Positions 1 through 8,046 of a stretch of 64,000 nt of DNA are shown here, piece by piece; the first letter of the stretch is position 1, and each line of letters begins with the position of its first letter. The notes under the pieces were generated by a model. It had not been told where the DNA came from. It searched no databases and worked only from the letters and a program-made list of their open reading frames with translations. The DNA is taken from the NCBI GenBank assembly GCA_017448245.1, contig JAFSLV010000041.1:1-64000 (forward strand). Direction: 5' to 3'. The stretch comes from Lachnospiraceae bacterium. GTDB taxonomy: Bacteria > Bacillota > Clostridia > Lachnospirales > Lachnospiraceae. The position numbers were made by a program, and so were the translations under genes.

Positions 1-1
1 T

Positions 2-319
2 AAAACCTTCGCACCTATGGAGGTTACCAATTTTGTTGCAGGAATAAAGGGCATCAGTGCAAGCCAACGCCAGAAACGATTATCAAGCAAACCTATCGCC
101 GAATTTATCAGCCTGCTATATGTCTACAAGGAATTAACCGGCTCGCATATCGAACACGGGAGCATGAAATCATTATTGACACTTCTGCTTGTCCGCATGA
201 AGGAACATTCGGATTATTTCAAAAATAATGATCTGCTTGTCGGATGTTATGCATTTGTTGTAAGGATTGCTGAAGAGCTTTTCCCCAATTTGGTTTCAAG
301 TATTGTATCTGACAATTAG
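2..319 (+). CDS. C-terminal part of an unrecognised protein (cut by left edge)
   Basis: The reading frame is open from the first codon of the window to the stop at 317-319. The first ATG (17) has no Shine-Dalgarno sequence, so this is probably the tail of a longer protein. About 100 residues are visible. They are helical-looking and mixed in charge, with no motif, signal peptide or membrane segment that I recognise. Codon use is more A+T rich than in most of the window. Together with the adjacent tnpV remnant this suggests acquired DNA. I cannot assign a function. Confidence 0.5.
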   Translation, partial: KTFAPMEVTNFVAGIKGISASQRQKRLSSKPIAEFISLLYVYKELTGSHIEHGSMKSLLTLLLVRMKEHSDYFKNNDLLVGCYAFVVRIAEELFPNLVSSIVSDN

Positions 320-360
320 CGTATAGCCGCTTAAAAATGCGGATTTTCACATCTTTTAAT

Positions 361-389
361 TTGACAAATCATGCGATTTAGGCTATACT
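361..389 (+). promoter_or_regulatory. Strong SigA-type promoter of a short transcription unit
   Basis: A perfect -35 box TTGACA (361-366), a 17-bp spacer and TATACT (384-389) predict transcription from about 396. The only thing downstream before a terminator is a stretch of about 60 nt, so the product would be a very short RNA. Confidence 0.7.
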
Positions 390-395
390 CTAGTC

Positions 396-456
396 AATGA
401 AAAAACGCCTCGCGCGTTTTTGTAAGAGCGACGTTACGACGGCGCTCTAGTTTTTT
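396..456 (+). ncRNA. Possible short structured RNA or leader with a 17-codon mini-ORF
   Basis: The region between the strong promoter at 361-389 and the terminator at 425-456 holds two hairpins, AAAACGC/GCGTTTT near 400-421 and AGAGCG/CGCTCT at 425-448. A mini-ORF runs through both (ATG 397, TAG 448-450), giving MKKRLARFCKSDVTTAL, but it has no ribosome binding site. A small RNA, a leader peptide or a leftover of a mobile element's end are all possible. Confidence 0.35.
425..456 (+). terminator. Intrinsic terminator
   Basis: AGAGCG (425-430) and CGCTCT (443-448) form a stem followed by TTTTTT (451-456). It ends the short transcript that starts near 396. Confidence 0.65.
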
Positions 457-460
457 GCCC

Positions 461-500
461 AAAAACTGAGCGCCCATCCGGTGTTTCATGGACAGGCGCT
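461..500 (-). terminator. Putative terminator of tnpV
   Basis: On the minus strand, AGCGCC and GGCGCT (arms near 494-500 and 469-474) are separated by a 20-nt loop and followed by CAGTTTTTG. It lies just downstream of the tnpV stop. The loop is long, so confidence is moderate. Confidence 0.45.
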
Positions 501-511
501 GCGATCAGGCT

Positions 512-865
512 TTACATCGTATAGACCAGTTCGTGGAGAATGACCTCCTCGGCGCGGTACTTGATGTTGTTCATACGTCCGACCCACACCATTTGGTCGC
601 TGCGCTTGAGTTCCTCGGTGACTCCCTCAGCTTTCGCCATCTGCGGTATCATGCGATCAAGCCTCGCCTGTGCGGTTTCCTCGACCTCAGCCAGATGCCG
701 AAACAGCGTCTCGGACAAAAGCATGTCACTGTAGATCGCCGGATGATGTTCCTTTAGAAAGGTCTTACGCAGATGGCCGTATTTACCGATATGATAGTGT
801 GTGGTGTCGGATAGCTGCAGATCGGGGATGAGATACTCTCCCTCCCAATGGTATGTAAGTTCCAT
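512..865 (-). CDS. tnpV: TnpV family transposon-encoded protein
   Basis: The 117-residue product begins MELTYHWEGEYLIPDL and ends in a helical region containing QMAKAEGVTEELK and MNNIKYRAEEVILHEL. This is the pattern of TnpV, a small accessory protein of unknown biochemical role in Tn4451-type and related clostridial mobilisable elements. The frame is open further upstream, but ATG 865 is preceded by AGGAGG with 6-nt spacing and matches the usual family start. No recombinase or other transposon gene is visible, so this is probably a remnant, or the edge of an element extending left of the window. Family assignment is from sequence memory. Confidence 0.8.
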   Translation of the reverse strand: MELTYHWEGEYLIPDLQLSDTTHYHIGKYGHLRKTFLKEHHPAIYSDMLLSETLFRHLAEVEETAQARLDRMIPQMAKAEGVTEELKRSDQMVWVGRMNNIKYRAEEVILHELVYTM

Positions 866-977
866 AACGTGCCTCCTCATCTGTGACTGTTGATGGCTGC
901 AAAGTGTGTATTTAGTGGGCATCACCCCCTTTCGCCATATGCAACCGATTCGATTCACCACAAATGAGTCTGCCGCA

Positions 978-1073
978 TATGCTGTAAGTGTTTACATCTA
1001 TCTTTTACAGCATATAGCTTCCTTCACATACCGGCATTCCTCACATCCGTGTTCGTCATGAGATGCCGGTATG
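978..1073. repeat. Two tandem inverted repeats upstream of the transglutaminase-like gene
   Basis: Dyad 1 is TATGCTGTAA (978-987) / TTACAGCATA (1005-1014), a perfect 10-bp match. Dyad 2 is CATACCGGCAT (1027-1037) / ATGCCGGTATG (1063-1073), a perfect 11-bp match. Neither has a T-run. They lie 27-122 bp upstream of the predicted -35 box of the next gene and could be operator sites or mobile-element scars. The remainder of 866-1134 shows nothing else. Confidence 0.6.
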
Positions 1074-1099
1074 TTCATGGACACACGTCCTGTGTAGTC

Positions 1100-1128
1100 T
1101 TGCAAAGACGGTATATTTCCTCTAAGAT
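1100..1128 (+). promoter_or_regulatory. Promoter with -10 box 6 nt before the start codon
   Basis: TTGCAA (1100-1105), a 17-bp spacer and TAAGAT (1123-1128) precede ATG 1135 by only 6 nt. Transcription would start at or next to the A of the ATG, and no Shine-Dalgarno sequence is present. A leaderless mRNA is predicted. Confidence 0.6.
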
Positions 1129-1134
1129 AGAGAC

Positions 1135-2523
1135 ATGGCTTTTTATGACGGATCAAGACGCACGGGACGGATGTTTCTTCGTCTCACATTCTTTTTTTCC
1201 TTTCTGGCGCTGGTGATTCTTGCGGCAGCTTTTTATGTGGTGAGAAAACAGGAAGCCTATGCGAGACGCCTGACGGAGATCAGCGCCAATGCACCGGTGA
1301 TCTATGAGCCTTCCTTACCGGCGACGGATATGCCCGAAAAAAAGAACTACCGCTATGAGCTGCCCGCACCCCTGACGGATTCTTCTCCTGTCGGGACTGC
1401 GGAACAGACACAGACACCGGCTGATACCCCCGTGCAGGATACACATCTCGCGCCGGAGGACCTCGTCGCCACAAGAGCCGCCTGCGGGATGACGGACGAG
1501 GTGATTGCAAGGATTCGACAGGAGCAGGCTTCCCTGTATTACTATGCGCAGCTCACGGAGGCGGAACAAACGCTTTATGCGGAGCTCTATCACATCATGA
1601 CCACGCTTTCGCAGGATGTCTATATCTCCGCCACGGATACCGCTTCGATCGAAAAGGTGCAGGGGTGCGTAATGAATGATCATCCGGAGATTTTCTATAT
1701 TTCCGGTTACTATACCACGAGATATACGATCGGCGACCGCACGGTAGGGTTTTCCTTTTCCGGACGAACCATCTATGATGCGCAGGAGATTGCCTCCCGC
1801 AATGCGCAGATCGATGCCTATGTCCGCACATGTCTTGCCGGCGCACCGCAGGGAGACGATTATGCCAGGGTGCGCTATGTCTATGAATATCTGATTGACC
1901 GGACCTCCTATCTCATCGACTCCCCGGACAATCAAAACATCTGTTCCGTGATGATGTACGGCGCCTCGGTCTGTCAGGGCTATGCCAAGGCCGCACAGCT
2001 TCTGTTGAACCGCCTCGGTGTGCGCACGACGCTGGTGGTCGGAACCGTGCATACGGCGGAGACCTCCGGTTCGCACGCATGGAACCTCGTGCTTGCCGAC
2101 GGCAACTGGTACTATCTCGATGTAACCTGGGGGGATGCCTCCTTCCGCAGCGGCGAAAGCGTCTCTGCGGGCACCAATTATGATTATCTTCTGACTACGG
2201 GAGCGGATATCTCCGCGACACATACGCCGCAGGTACCGGTCGCTCTTCCTTCCTGCGACCATATGGAAGACAATTACTATGTCCGCGAAGGCGCGTATTT
2301 TACGGAAGCCTCGCTGGATCTTTTTTCACAGCTTGTGGAAAGACGACGCGCGGAGGGTGCGCCATCCGTTACGTTTAAATGCGCAAACGCCGAGATCTAT
2401 TCACAGATGGTCCGCACGCTGATCGACGAGTCCGCGGTCTTTGACTATATCAAAAAAGCGCCCGGCGAGACGCTTTCCTTCAGTCGGTCGGACGAGACCA
2501 GATCCTTAACCATCTGGTTTTAG
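1135..2523 (+). CDS. Membrane-anchored transglutaminase-like domain protein
   Basis: The 462-residue protein has an N-terminal signal-anchor helix (about residues 14-36). A variable Pro/Thr-rich linker follows, then a C-terminal transglutaminase/protease-like domain. The papain-like triad is intact: C280 in ASVCQGYA, H314 in GSHAWN and D329 in YLDVTWGD. Families with this layout act outside the cell as peptidases or crosslinking enzymes on cell-wall or surface proteins. The actual substrate is unknown. The neighbouring convergent sortase B fits a cell-surface role. The start is placed at ATG 1135, where a promoter overlaps the start region. The gene ends 4 bp inside the sortase gene on the other strand. 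Confidence 0.85.
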   Translation: MAFYDGSRRTGRMFLRLTFFFSFLALVILAAAFYVVRKQEAYARRLTEISANAPVIYEPSLPATDMPEKKNYRYELPAPLTDSSPVGTAEQTQTPADTPVQDTHLAPEDLVATRAACGMTDEVIARIRQEQASLYYYAQLTEAEQTLYAELYHIMTTLSQDVYISATDTASIEKVQGCVMNDHPEIFYISGYYTTRYTIGDRTVGFSFSGRTIYDAQEIASRNAQIDAYVRTCLAGAPQGDDYARVRYVYEYLIDRTSYLIDSPDNQNICSVMMYGASVCQGYAKAAQLLLNRLGVRTTLVVGTVHTAETSGSHAWNLVLADGNWYYLDVTWGDASFRSGESVSAGTNYDYLLTTGADISATHTPQVPVALPSCDHMEDNYYVREGAYFTEASLDLFSQLVERRRAEGAPSVTFKCANAEIYSQMVRTLIDESAVFDYIKKAPGETLSFSRSDETRSLTIWF

Positions 2524-3389
2524 TCCGCTCTTCCGCTGTCCTCCAGGATCCCGTGTACCAGATAGCGATACTCGGTCCCCGTGCCGCCGTAACAGGTGGC
2601 CAGTGTCACGATACGTCCTCTTTGAGAAAAATCGGCATCCAGCGCCCGGTCGCTCAATCCCATCGTCAGTCCCGCATAGTAATCGTAGGAGGCATCATCC
2701 CTGAAATAGACAAAACTCCGGCTCCCCGTCTCGGCGTAGTAATAGGAGTAGATACGGTACTTGTCGACGGTTCCGTTCGGACGGTAAATATAAAAATAGG
2801 GTTCGGTGTCCGTGTAGGAATCCGATATGCTCAGCTCATGCAGCCGGCCGAACATCGAACCGTCCACCGAGTTGTGACCGTAGAGAAAGGTATTGCCGTC
2901 GGAAAAATCCGGACGGTTTTCACATTCCATAAAGATCGCGCCGTTGGCGTTGGCGGTGCCGTCCGTTGTATGGTCCAGATAGTAATCGTTGTCTTCCCCC
3001 TGCACCACCGGATAGCTGATATCCAGTGCGGGTACGTGTAACCAGCCGATGAGCGTCCCCTGTGCCACGGATATTTTATCAAAATCAATCTCGAGTACCG
3101 CGCCCTCCGGCAGGGAAGCGTAGTCCCCGTGACGCCTGAGGGCCGGCGGATCGTCCGTGGTCGAGACCGCGTGATTCCTGATCGTATCGTAGGAGGCTCT
3201 CGCGCTCCGGTAGGAAAAGACGGCGCGAATCACCAGAATAATACCAAGCGCAAGAACGGCAAATGCCGCCACAAAAAAAAGCACACGCCCCATATTTCCG
3301 GGGCCTGCGTGCGGCTCTTTGGCATCGAGGCGCATGTCCTCAAGGAATTCGAGCGGCTGTGACGCCTGGTTGTCCGAGGTGTCTGGCAT
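2520..3389 (-). CDS. Class B sortase
   Basis: The product is a sortase transpeptidase anchored by one N-terminal helix (about residues 33-55), with the catalytic domain outside the membrane. The active-site residues are H172 (FLYGH), C266 (TLATC) and R275 (TEYRY). The insertion around FLYGHNSVDGSMFG is typical of class B enzymes. Length (289 aa) is normal. An upstream in-frame ATG exists at 3425, but ATG 3389 has a GGAG 10 nt upstream and suits translational coupling: the gene overlaps the preceding small membrane protein gene by 50 bp. I see no LPXTG- or NPQTN-type sorting signal in the proteins of this window, so its substrate lies elsewhere. Confidence 0.9.
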   Translation of the reverse strand: MPDTSDNQASQPLEFLEDMRLDAKEPHAGPGNMGRVLFFVAAFAVLALGIILVIRAVFSYRSARASYDTIRNHAVSTTDDPPALRRHGDYASLPEGAVLEIDFDKISVAQGTLIGWLHVPALDISYPVVQGEDNDYYLDHTTDGTANANGAIFMECENRPDFSDGNTFLYGHNSVDGSMFGRLHELSISDSYTDTEPYFYIYRPNGTVDKYRIYSYYYAETGSRSFVYFRDDASYDYYAGLTMGLSDRALDADFSQRGRIVTLATCYGGTGTEYRYLVHGILEDSGRAD

Positions 3390-3642
3390 GGTACGAGTTC
3401 TCCATACGGGCGGCAAACAGAACACAGACGATCAGCGTAACGATCAGGATCAACGCAAAAATCAGAAGCCGCAACGGATCCCCTTCAGGCCGCGGCATCG
3501 TGACTCCTTTTCTTACGCGGACGGTCCTGACCGTTCCGTCTTTTTGCAGGATATCATATAGATCCTCCTCTTCCGTCGGTTCGTGCAGATAGCCGAAACG
3601 CGGCCGGTACGGGATCTTTTCTTCCTGTTCCCTGTACTCCAT
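3340..3642 (-). CDS. Small single-pass membrane protein upstream of sortase
   Basis: A 100-residue protein with a charged N-terminal half (EEKIPYRP, EPTEEEDLYDIL) and one hydrophobic helix at about 57-77. A GGGAGG ribosome binding site sits 5 nt before ATG 3642. The gene overlaps the sortase start by 50 bp, so the two are very likely co-transcribed and translationally coupled. No family is recognised. A partner or regulator of the sortase is possible, but that is only an inference from position. Confidence 0.65.
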   Translation of the reverse strand: MEYREQEEKIPYRPRFGYLHEPTEEEDLYDILQKDGTVRTVRVRKGVTMPRPEGDPLRLLIFALILIVTLIVCVLFAARMENSYHARHLGQPGVTAARIP

Positions 3643-3686
3643 ATCGCCTCCCAGTTAATACCTATCCACACTATCATAAAAAGTGG

Positions 3687-3715
3687 TTGTTTACAATAAG
3701 AAAATGTTCTATAAT
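3687..3715 (+). promoter_or_regulatory. potABCD promoter, nearly leaderless
   Basis: TTGTTT (3687-3692), 17 bp, then TATAAT (3710-3715). ATG 3727 follows the -10 box by 11 nt, leaving a 5' leader of about 4-5 nt. No Shine-Dalgarno sequence precedes the ATG. Confidence 0.7.
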
Positions 3716-3726
3716 CTTTAATTGCT

Positions 3727-4800
3727 ATGGAAAAAGAACTGATCCGTCTCGAAAATATCTCCAAGAGCTTTGACGGTACGCTTGTCCTGGACGAGCTGGA
3801 TCTTGTCATACATGAAAATGAATTTGTCACACTCCTCGGACCCTCCGGCTGCGGCAAGACGACGACGCTCAGGATCATCGGAGGCTTTGAGACCCCGGAT
3901 ACGGGACGTGTGATTTTTGACGGCAAGGACATCACCGATCTGCCTCCCAATAAGAGACAGCTCAATACCGTCTTTCAGAAATATGCGCTCTTTACGCATA
4001 TGGACATCGCGGAAAACATCGCGTTCGGCTTGAAAATCCACAACAAACCCAAATCCTATATTGATGACAAGATCAAATATGCCTTAAAGCTCGTCGGTCT
4101 CGAGGGATATGAACACCGCAAGCCCTCTTCTCTTTCGGGCGGCCAGCAGCAGCGTATCGCGATCGCGAGGGCGATCGTCAACGAACCCAAGGTGCTGCTT
4201 CTCGATGAACCCCTCGGTGCGCTTGATTTAAAGCTGCGCCAGGAGATGCAGTACGAGCTCATCCGGCTCAAAAACGAGATCGGCATCACCTTTATCTATG
4301 TCACGCATGACCAGGAAGAGGCGCTGACGATGTCCGATCATATCGTCGTCATGAACCAGGGCTATATCCAGCAGGAGGGAAGTCCCGAGGACATCTATAA
4401 CGAGCCGGAAAATGCCTTTGTTGCGGATTTTATCGGTGACTCCAATATCATCGATGCCGTGATGGTACGCGACGAGCTCGTCAACATTCTGGGCACGGAG
4501 TTTCCCTGTGTCGATAAGGGGTTTGGCGAGATGAAGCCGGTCGACGTCGTGATCCGCCCGGAGGACGTGGAGCTCGTATCGCCGGATAAGGGCATCATTA
4601 CCGGGGAAGTGACGCACATCATCTTTAAGGGCGTGCATTACGAAATGGAGGTAACGGCCTTAGGCTTTGAGTGGCTTGTGCATTCGACCGACATGTTCCC
4701 CGTGGGACAGACGGTCGGCATTTGGGTCGATCCCTATAATATCCAGATCATGAACAAACCGGAATCCGAGGACGAGGAGGCGATCCCGCTCGATGTTTAA
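3727..4800 (+). CDS. potA: Spermidine/putrescine ABC transporter ATP-binding protein
   Basis: ATPase subunit that powers polyamine import with PotB and PotC. Walker A is GPSGCGKT (38-45), the signature LSGGQ is at 136-140 and Walker B VLLLDEP with catalytic E161 is at 156-162. The switch histidine lies in [10 protein letters not shown]. The C-terminal 110 residues form the TOBE-type regulatory domain typical of PotA/MalK-like ATPases. Length (357 aa) is normal. The gene overlaps potB by 8 bp (ATGTTTAA), so translation is coupled. The start is fixed by the family N-terminus ([15 protein letters not shown]) although no ribosome binding site exists. Confidence 0.95.
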   Translation: MEKELIRLENISKSFDGTLVLDELDLVIHENEFVTLLGPSGCGKTTTLRIIGGFETPDTGRVIFDGKDITDLPPNKRQLNTVFQKYALFTHMDIAENIAFGLKIHNKPKSYIDDKIKYALKLVGLEGYEHRKPSSLSGGQQQRIAIARAIVNEPKVLLLDEPLGALDLKLRQEMQYELIRLKNEIGITFIYVTHDQEEALTMSDHIVVMNQGYIQQEGSPEDIYNEPENAFVADFIGDSNIIDAVMVRDELVNILGTEFPCVDKGFGEMKPVDVVIRPEDVELVSPDKGIITGEVTHIIFKGVHYEMEVTALGFEWLVHSTDMFPVGQTVGIWVDPYNIQIMNKPESEDEEAIPLDV

Positions 4801-5620
4801 AAATAAAAAAACATCCGCGGCGCTGTCCGCACCTTATACGGCCTGGATGACGATCTTTATCATCGTTCCTCTCCTTATGATCTTCTATTACGGGCTGACG
4901 GATTCTCAGGGAAGCCTGACGCTTGCCAACATCACGGCGATCGGCTACGGCGTGTATTTCAAGTCGCTCTTACTGGCACTGTGGCTGTCTTTTTTATGTA
5001 CCTTGATCTGTTTTATTCTCGCATATCCGCTTGCCCTCATTCTTGCAAGAGTCTCCAAAAACGCGGGACAGGGACTGATCATTACGATCTTTATCCTGCC
5101 GATGTGGATGAATTTTCTTCTGCGCACCTATGCGTGGCTTACGCTTCTTGAGGGGAACGGCATCATCAACGGGATTCTTTCTTTTTTGCATCTTCCGACA
5201 CAGCATATGATCAACACTCCGACCGCGATTGTTTTCGGTATGGTCTATAACTTTTTGCCCTTTATGGTGTTGCCGCTGTACAACGCAATCTCGCGTATCG
5301 ATACGGCGGTCTTCGAGGCGGCAAGGGACCTGGGGGCCGGGCGCAGACAGACGCTTTTTCGGATCACGCTGCCTCTCTCCGTGAACGGCATCATCTCCGG
5401 CGTCACCATGGTCTTTATCCCGGCGCTGACGACCTTTGCGATCTCGACGCTCCTTGGAGGCTCCAAGGTATTGCTCATCGGAAACGTGATCGAGTCGACC
5501 TTTACGCAGGTCTATGACTGGCATCTCGGGAGCGGACTTTCGATCGTGCTCATGATCTTTATCATCATCAACATGATCATCTCCAATATCTCCGATGCAA
5601 GACAGGAAGCGGAGGGCTGA
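4793..5620 (+). CDS. potB: Spermidine/putrescine ABC transporter permease PotB
   Basis: First inner-membrane permease of the polyamine importer, 275 residues with about six hydrophobic helices. The ABC-coupling EAA loop is visible as [22 protein letters not shown]-type sequence around residues 176-198, which docks onto PotA. The start overlaps the end of potA by 8 bp and potC begins 4 nt after its stop. Polyamine specificity is inferred from the complete potABCD order rather than from residues in this subunit. Confidence 0.92.
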   Translation: MFKNKKTSAALSAPYTAWMTIFIIVPLLMIFYYGLTDSQGSLTLANITAIGYGVYFKSLLLALWLSFLCTLICFILAYPLALILARVSKNAGQGLIITIFILPMWMNFLLRTYAWLTLLEGNGIINGILSFLHLPTQHMINTPTAIVFGMVYNFLPFMVLPLYNAISRIDTAVFEAARDLGAGRRQTLFRITLPLSVNGIISGVTMVFIPALTTFAISTLLGGSKVLLIGNVIESTFTQVYDWHLGSGLSIVLMIFIIINMIISNISDARQEAEG

Positions 5621-5623
5621 CGG

Positions 5624-6406
5624 ATGAAGAAGACGATCGAGCGGGGATATATGGTACTCATCCTGATCTTCATGTATGCGCCGATCGTGACGATGATTGC
5701 GCTCTCCTTTAACGCATCCAAATCGCGTGCCAAATGGGGCGGGTTTACGCTGCAGTGGTACGGTTCCCTTTTTACGGACGGACCGATCATGCGGGCGCTC
5801 GTCAATACGCTCGTTGTGGCCGTGCTCTCTTCGCTGATTGCAACAATCATCGGCACCGTGACCTGTATCGCCCTGATGGGAATGCGGACGAGGACCCGTG
5901 CCGTCATCATGGGTATCACCAACATCCCGATGATCAACGCGGATATCGTAACCGGCATTTCTTTGATGCTTCTCTTTCGTGTGCTCGGACTCACGAACGG
6001 CTTTTTGCCCGTTCTGATTGCGCATATCACGTTCAATATTCCTTTTGTGATGCTGTCGGTTCTGCCGCGCTTAAAGCAGGTCGAGCCCAGTGTCTATGAG
6101 GCCGCACTCGATCTCGGGGCAACGCCCGTCTATGCGTTTATGAAGACGGTACTGCCGGACATCATGCCGGCCGTCATATCCGGTGCGCTCATGGCGTTTA
6201 CGATGTCGATCGATGATTTCATCATTACGTATTTCACGAAGGGGGTCGGATTCAATACGCTGTCCACGCTGATTTACAGCGAGGTCAAGAAAGGAATCCG
6301 TCCGGAGATCTATGCGCTCTCCGCGCTGATCTTTATTGCGGTATTGACGCTGCTCTTCTTTTCTGACAGAATACCTAAGTGGACCGCGAGGCAAAAGAAA
6401 GACTGA
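5624..6406 (+). CDS. potC: Spermidine/putrescine ABC transporter permease PotC
   Basis: Second permease of the importer, 260 residues with six predicted helices. It starts with a short cytoplasmic MKKTIERGY and a first helix YMVLILIFMYAPI. The EAA motif is present as EAALDLGATPVYAFM near residue 160. It is separated from potB by 3 nt and precedes potD by 30 nt, so the four genes form one operon. Confidence 0.92.
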   Translation: MKKTIERGYMVLILIFMYAPIVTMIALSFNASKSRAKWGGFTLQWYGSLFTDGPIMRALVNTLVVAVLSSLIATIIGTVTCIALMGMRTRTRAVIMGITNIPMINADIVTGISLMLLFRVLGLTNGFLPVLIAHITFNIPFVMLSVLPRLKQVEPSVYEAALDLGATPVYAFMKTVLPDIMPAVISGALMAFTMSIDDFIITYFTKGVGFNTLSTLIYSEVKKGIRPEIYALSALIFIAVLTLLFFSDRIPKWTARQKKD

Positions 6407-6436
6407 AATGTATTTGAAGATACGGGGGATCAGAGC

Positions 6437-7513
6437 ATGAAAAAGAAAATGAGCCGTTTTTCCGCGCTGCTGATGTGTGCAGCATGTTTCGCTTTTATGC
6501 TGTCGGGATGCGGCGGTTCGGGCGGTGCACAGGGCGGCGCCGGAGAACTCAGGGTTTTTAACTGGGGCGAGTATATCGACCCGGAAGTGATCGCGGAGTT
6601 TCAGGAAGAGACCGGCATCAGGGTAGTCTATGAGGAGTTTGAGACCAATGAGGTCATGTATGCCAAGCTCGCACAGGACCCTTCCGCCTATGATGTCCTG
6701 TGTCCTTCCGACTACATGATTTCCAAACTGATCGAACAGGATATGCTGCAGGAGCTGGACGCTTCGCGCCTTACGGTTGCGCATGAAGAGATCGGCGATT
6801 CCTACTGGAAGGAGTCCGAGGGCTTTGACCCCGGCAACAAGTACTCCGTTCCCTACTGCTGGGGCACGGTCGGGATTCTTTATAACAAGACCATGGTATC
6901 GGAGCCGGTAACCTCCTGGTCCGTGCTGTGGGATGAGCAGTATGCGGGTTCCATTCTGATGCAGGATTCCGTCCGTGACGCGATGATGATCCCGCTTGTC
7001 ATGAACGGTGTGTCGATGAATACGCTGGATGAGGCAGAACTCGAAAAGGCGACGCAGATGCTGATCGAGCAAAAGCCTCTCGTGCAGGCCTATGTCGTCG
7101 ACCAGGTGCGCGACAAGATGATCGGCAACGAAGCCGCCATCGGTGTCATCTATTCCGGAGAGGCGATCTATACACAGCGGGAAAACCCGGATCTGGTCTA
7201 CGTGATCCCGGAAGAAGGCTCCAATGTATGGATCGATTCGTGGGTGATTACAAACGGCGCCAAAAATGTCGACAATGCCTATGCTTGGATCGAGTATATG
7301 TCACGTCCCGAGGTCGCCCTCAAAAACTTTGATTACATCACATATTCCACGCCCAACGAGGGTGCGCGGGCGCTGATCGAGGATGAGGCGATCCGCAATT
7401 CCGAGATCGCGTTTCCGGACCTGAGCAGGTATAAGCTCGAAACCTACGTCTACCTGGGCGAGGAGGGCGACGCCCTCTACAACGATTACTGGATGCGCAT
7501 TAAAAGTGAATAA
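6437..7513 (+). CDS. potD: Spermidine/putrescine-binding lipoprotein
   Basis: Extracellular substrate-binding component of the polyamine importer. The N-terminus is a lipoprotein signal peptide with lipobox LSGC and the lipidated C25. The mature domain opens with LRVFNWGEYIDPEVIAEF, a family hallmark, and contains DVLCPSDYMISKL and SYWKESEGFDPGNKYSVPY-like segments typical of PotD. The length is normal (358 aa). A GGGGG-rich ribosome binding site precedes ATG 6437. The stop at 7511-7513 is followed by a copy of the GGGGACGGTTCT repeat family. Confidence 0.93.
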   Translation: MKKKMSRFSALLMCAACFAFMLSGCGGSGGAQGGAGELRVFNWGEYIDPEVIAEFQEETGIRVVYEEFETNEVMYAKLAQDPSAYDVLCPSDYMISKLIEQDMLQELDASRLTVAHEEIGDSYWKESEGFDPGNKYSVPYCWGTVGILYNKTMVSEPVTSWSVLWDEQYAGSILMQDSVRDAMMIPLVMNGVSMNTLDEAELEKATQMLIEQKPLVQAYVVDQVRDKMIGNEAAIGVIYSGEAIYTQRENPDLVYVIPEEGSNVWIDSWVITNGAKNVDNAYAWIEYMSRPEVALKNFDYITYSTPNEGARALIEDEAIRNSEIAFPDLSRYKLETYVYLGEEGDALYNDYWMRIKSE

Positions 7514-7533
7514 TCCCGACTATTTATGCCAAC

Positions 7534-7554
7534 GGGGATGGTTCTCAGTGGCTT
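7534..7554 (-). repeat. GGGGACGGTTCTCA-type intergenic repeat, divergent copy
   Basis: On the plus strand GGGGATGGTTCTCAGTGGCTT differs by one base from the unit at 56743-56760. Read on the minus strand it supplies the last codons and the TGA stop of the thioesterase gene (AGC CAC TGA). Short repeats of this type are common in clostridial genomes; their mobility is not proven here. Confidence 0.6.
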
Positions 7555-7949
7555 ATGCCTTGTTTTTTTAACCCGGCCTTTTCCATAAACGAATCGTTAA
7601 GGATCACAAAACGCTCGTGCGTCCCCTCGCCGATGAGACCGGCCTCGTCATAGGCTTTTACATCAAAGGTAAGGCGCTTGCGGTCTATTTCCGTAAGTAT
7701 GCTTTCACAGCGTACCCGCATGCCGACGGGGGTCGCCGCGACATGTGAGACATGCAGTGCCGTTCCAACGCTTCCCTCTCCTTCGTCCAGATAAGGAATG
7801 ATGCTCTCCAGCGCGCATTTTTCCATCAGGGCGATCATCGCGGGCGTGCCGAAGACCTCGAGGCTGCCGCTGCCGTAGACTTTGGCCGTATCGTTATCAG
7901 TGACAGTCATTTCGTAATGACCTTTTGTTCCGACAGGAATCTCTTTCAT
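7545..7949 (-). CDS. FlK-like hotdog-fold acyl-CoA thioesterase
   Basis: A 134-residue single hotdog domain resembling the fluoroacetyl-CoA thioesterase FlK family. The catalytic trio is visible as T35 (GTPAMI), E43 (MEKC) and H69 (VSHVA). Its spacing (8 and 26 residues) equals that of FlK T42/E50/H76. The housekeeping role of such enzymes is not settled; hydrolysis of small or toxic acyl-CoAs is likely. A GGAGG ribosome binding site precedes ATG 7949. The gene lies downstream of an acyl-CoA dehydrogenase on the same strand, which may indicate a shared acyl-CoA role, although a terminator separates them. Its extreme C-terminus (SH) and stop are provided by a repeat element. Confidence 0.82.
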   Translation of the reverse strand: MKEIPVGTKGHYEMTVTDNDTAKVYGSGSLEVFGTPAMIALMEKCALESIIPYLDEGEGSVGTALHVSHVAATPVGMRVRCESILTEIDRKRLTFDVKAYDEAGLIGEGTHERFVILNDSFMEKAGLKKQGISH

Positions 7950-7970
7950 GGATGCACCTCCAAATCAGTG

Positions 7971-8006
7971 AAAAAAAGGGGACAGTCCGTGAGAACCGTC
8001 CCCTTT
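7971..8006 (-). terminator. Terminator of the acyl-CoA dehydrogenase gene, made from a repeat
   Basis: On the minus strand GGGGAC (arm 7998-8003) pairs with GTCCCC (7978-7983) and is followed by TTTTTTT (7971-7977). The left arm belongs to a GGGGACGGTTCTCAC repeat unit, so a repeat has been turned into an intrinsic terminator. Confidence 0.75.
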
Positions 8007-8046
8007 GACCGGAAACAAGCCAGTGAGAACCGTCCCCTTTGGCTTA
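7978..8046. repeat. Two tandem copies of the GAGAACCGTCCCCTTT repeat
   Basis: Two units, GTGAGAACCGTCCCCTTTG (from 7989) and GTGAGAACCGTCCCCTTTG (from 8023), are separated by ACCGGAAACAAGCCA. The second unit abuts the stop codon of the acyl-CoA dehydrogenase gene. Related copies are at 7534-7554, 30308-30319 (partial), 56741-56765 and 59940-59957 (partial). Confidence 0.75.

Noticed and set aside
1-1000. Complete transposon or prophage at the left edge
   Set aside because: Only tnpV is recognisable; no recombinase, terminal repeats or phage genes are visible.
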